Assembly (NCBI RefSeq): GCF_042434745.1
Contig: NZ_JBHLSS010000045.1
Source: Azotobacter paspali
Lineage (GTDB): Bacteria; Pseudomonadota; Gammaproteobacteria; Pseudomonadales; Pseudomonadaceae
Reading direction: 5' to 3' (one strand)
DNA length: 64,000 nt
Below are positions 62,477 to 64,000 of the stretch, one piece after another. The notes beneath the pieces are model-generated. The model worked only from the letters and a program-made list of their open reading frames with translations, searched no databases and was not told the DNA's origin. The position numbers and the translations under genes are program-made. The stretch's first letter is position 1. Every line of letters begins with the position of its first letter.

Positions 62477-63634
62477 TCAGGACCCCGACTTGATCCGGGT
62501 CCAGCTACGGGTCATGGCACGCTGCACGTTGGCGGCCAGATCCGGGAAGGTGTAGAGCTTCTTCAGCACCTCCCGGCTCGGATAGATGCCCGGATCGGTG
62601 CGGATCGCCTCGTCGACCAGCGGCGTGGCCGCGGCGTTGCCGTTGGGGAAACGCACCTCGTTGGTGATTCCGGCGATCACCTGCGGCTTCATCAGGTAAT
62701 TGATGAAGGCATGGGCCTGATCGACGTTCTTCGCATCGGCCGGAATGGCCAGTACGTCGAAGAAGCTGCCGGCGCCTTCCTTGGGAATGCTGTAGCCGAT
62801 CTTGACGTTGTTGCCGACTTCCTCGGCGCGCGCCTTGGACTGGTAGATGTCGCCGGAATAACCGACGGCCACGCAAGTATCGCCGTTGGCCAAGTCGGAA
62901 ATGTACTTGGAGGAATGGAAGTAGGCCACGTTCGGGCGGATCTTCAGGAACAGCTCCTCGGCCTTCTTCAGTTCTTCGGGATTATCGCTATCGGACGCGA
63001 AGCCCAGGTAATGCAGGGCGGCCGGCAGCATCTCGGTCGGCGAATCGAGGAAGGACACGCCGCAAGCCTTCAGCTTCTCGATGTTCTCGGGCTTGAACAC
63101 CAGGTCCCAGGAATCCACCGGCGCCTGGTCGCCGAGAGCGGCCTTGACCTTGTCGACGTTGTAGCCGATGCCGATGGTGCCCCACATGTAGGGCACCGCG
63201 TACTGGTTGCCCGGATCACTCGGCTCGAGTGCCTTGAGCAGGTCCTTGTCGAGGTTCTGCCAGTTCGGCAGCTTGCTCCTGTCCAGCTTCTGGAACACCC
63301 CGGCCTTGATCTGCTTGGCCAGGAAGGGGTTGGACGGCACCACCACGTCGTAGCCGGAACTGCCAGCGAGCAGCTTGGCCTCCAGCACCTCGTTGCTGTC
63401 GAACACGTCGTAGACCACCCGGATGCCGCTTTCCGTGGTGAAGTCCGCCAGGGTGTTCTCGCCGATATAGTCCGACCAGTTGTAGACATGCAGAGCCGGC
63501 GCGGCCGGCGCCGTGGCCGCGGGGGCTGCCGCGCCGGTAGCCTCCGCCTGCTTGCCCGCGTTTCCGTCGGGTTTGTCGCATGCGGCGAGCATGCCTAGGG
63601 AGAGCGCGAGAAGGGTCTTACCAAAGTGATTCAT
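62477..63634 (-). CDS. potF: Polyamine-binding protein, PotF/SpuD-E type, probable lipoprotein
   Basis: 385-residue substrate-binding protein of the bacterial extracellular solute-binding family. The polyamine-site signature LHVYNWSDYIGENTLADF lies near residue 50, with VVVPSNPFLAKQIKAG and the AVPYMWGTIGIGYN strand after it. The N-terminus ends in LAAC, with C19 as a likely lipidation site, and a flexible Ala-rich linker of about 25 residues follows, so the protein is probably tethered to the membrane rather than free. It heads the potFGHI run. Confidence 0.93.
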   Translation of the reverse strand: MNHFGKTLLALSLGMLAACDKPDGNAGKQAEATGAAAPAATAPAAPALHVYNWSDYIGENTLADFTTESGIRVVYDVFDSNEVLEAKLLAGSSGYDVVVPSNPFLAKQIKAGVFQKLDRSKLPNWQNLDKDLLKALEPSDPGNQYAVPYMWGTIGIGYNVDKVKAALGDQAPVDSWDLVFKPENIEKLKACGVSFLDSPTEMLPAALHYLGFASDSDNPEELKKAEELFLKIRPNVAYFHSSKYISDLANGDTCVAVGYSGDIYQSKARAEEVGNNVKIGYSIPKEGAGSFFDVLAIPADAKNVDQAHAFINYLMKPQVIAGITNEVRFPNGNAAATPLVDEAIRTDPGIYPSREVLKKLYTFPDLAANVQRAMTRSWTRIKSGS

Positions 63635-63768
63635 GCGTACCGCTCCTTTTGTCGTTGAGGTCTGCGGGAGGGCGGCGCCTGCGCGCTGCCGCCCGGCCCG
63701 GACGGCTCAGGGTGGTGCAACGGCGCGCAGTCTGGCAAGGCTCGGGGCTGGTTTACAAGCACCAGGAG

Positions 63769-64000
63769 GGCACCTCTAAAAACCCTCGCGTCCCGAGGGT
63801 AAACTCGACGGTTTGTTGATCCCCCGGAGCCTGCCGATGTTCAGTCTGTTTGCCGACCAGGAGCGAGAAGCCAAACTCGATAGCCTAGGCGACCCACTGG
63901 CTCTACTGGACAAGCATGTGGACTTTGCATCCCTGGCAGCCGAGATCGACGCAGAGCGCCTCGCTCCAGCCGCGCCAAGGGCGGTCGGCCACCTTATCCA
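63769..64000 (+). mobile_element. Left part of a probable IS5-family insertion sequence
   Basis: The element seems to begin near 63769 with a GGCACCTCTAAAAACCCTCG sequence, which resembles the terminal repeats of IS5-group elements, and then leads into the transposase. The right end lies beyond the window, so the inverted repeat and target duplication cannot be checked. Confidence 0.45.
63837..64000 (+). CDS. Probable IS5-family transposase, N-terminal part (cut by window end)
   Basis: From the ATG at 63837, 54 codons are open to the edge. The translation starts MFSLFADQEREAKLDSLGDP and continues with a HVDFASLAAEIDAER stretch, the form of IS5-type transposase N-termini. A GGAG site precedes the start by about 10 bp. 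The catalytic DDE region lies outside the window, so the family call rests on this N-terminus. Confidence 0.6.
   Translation, partial: MFSLFADQEREAKLDSLGDPLALLDKHVDFASLAAEIDAERLAPAAPRAVGHLI

Overview
The window is GC-rich, gene-dense chromosomal DNA that looks like a member of the Pseudomonadaceae, probably Azotobacter or a diazotrophic Pseudomonas. Two blocks follow the gene order I remember from Pseudomonas chromosomes: folA-glpQ-thyA-lgt-ptsP-rppH-ilvA-rpiA-serA, and oxyR-recG-HU-rubredoxin-ubiC-ubiA-phoB-phoR-phoU-pstBACS. A third block holds a NifX/NafY-type cofactor-binding gene behind what looks like a NifA/sigma-54 promoter, which points to a nitrogen fixer. The genus assignment is inference from gene content and memory; no search was run. 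I saw no rRNA gene, convincing tRNA gene or CRISPR array.

Layout. 1-147: a fragment resembling the 3' part of a group II intron, abutting folA. 148-4793: folA, a glycerophosphodiesterase and a DUF2868 membrane protein/DUF3482 GTPase pair. 4807-7176: a DMT exporter divergent from a MocR-type regulator. 7338-9843: thyA, lgt and a TauE/SafE transporter. 9961-10642: a broken NRDE-family gene. 10639-14537: a PAS-GGDEF cyclase, ptsP and rppH. 14704-25149: a HAD phosphatase, ilvA divergent from rpiA, an SdiA-regulated-type protein, an FAH-family enzyme, D-2-hydroxyglutarate dehydrogenase divergent from serA, and AEC and AbrB transporters. 25280-30304: DUF523, a 2OG-Fe(II) oxygenase, a gene remnant, DUF2059, an alpha/beta hydrolase, a thioredoxin-like protein, a MITE-like insertion and an SDR epimerase. 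30392-34876: oxyR-recG and an HDOD protein. 35086-38099: HU, rubredoxin, a long inverted-repeat element and ubiC-ubiA. 38195-49782: the phosphate regulon phoB-phoR, a CBS/CorC protein, an M23 peptidase and pstS-pstC-pstA-pstB-phoU with Pho boxes before phoB, pstC and pstS. 50040-54688: a thioesterase, a hexose-6-phosphate epimerase, two DUF4398-type envelope proteins, a methyltransferase and an RcnB-like protein. 55014-58863: the five-gene putative nif-accessory operon. 59019-63634: a potFGHI-type polyamine ABC transporter. From 63837: the start of a probable IS5-family transposase that runs off the window.

How the genes work together. The Pst transporter, PhoU, PhoR and PhoB form one phosphate sensing and uptake circuit. 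SerA and the divergent D-2-hydroxyglutarate dehydrogenase form a plausible metabolic pair, because SerA-type enzymes can make D-2-hydroxyglutarate. PtsP and RppH form a compact two-gene unit.

The best candidate for an under-described system is the unit at 54883-58863. A TGT-N10-ACA site lies about 100 bp before the predicted start of a GG-N10-GC promoter, followed by five packed genes: a double-domain SagB-type nitroreductase, a rhodanese-ankyrin fusion, a NifX-like protein, an unrecognised 123-residue protein and a GST-like protein.
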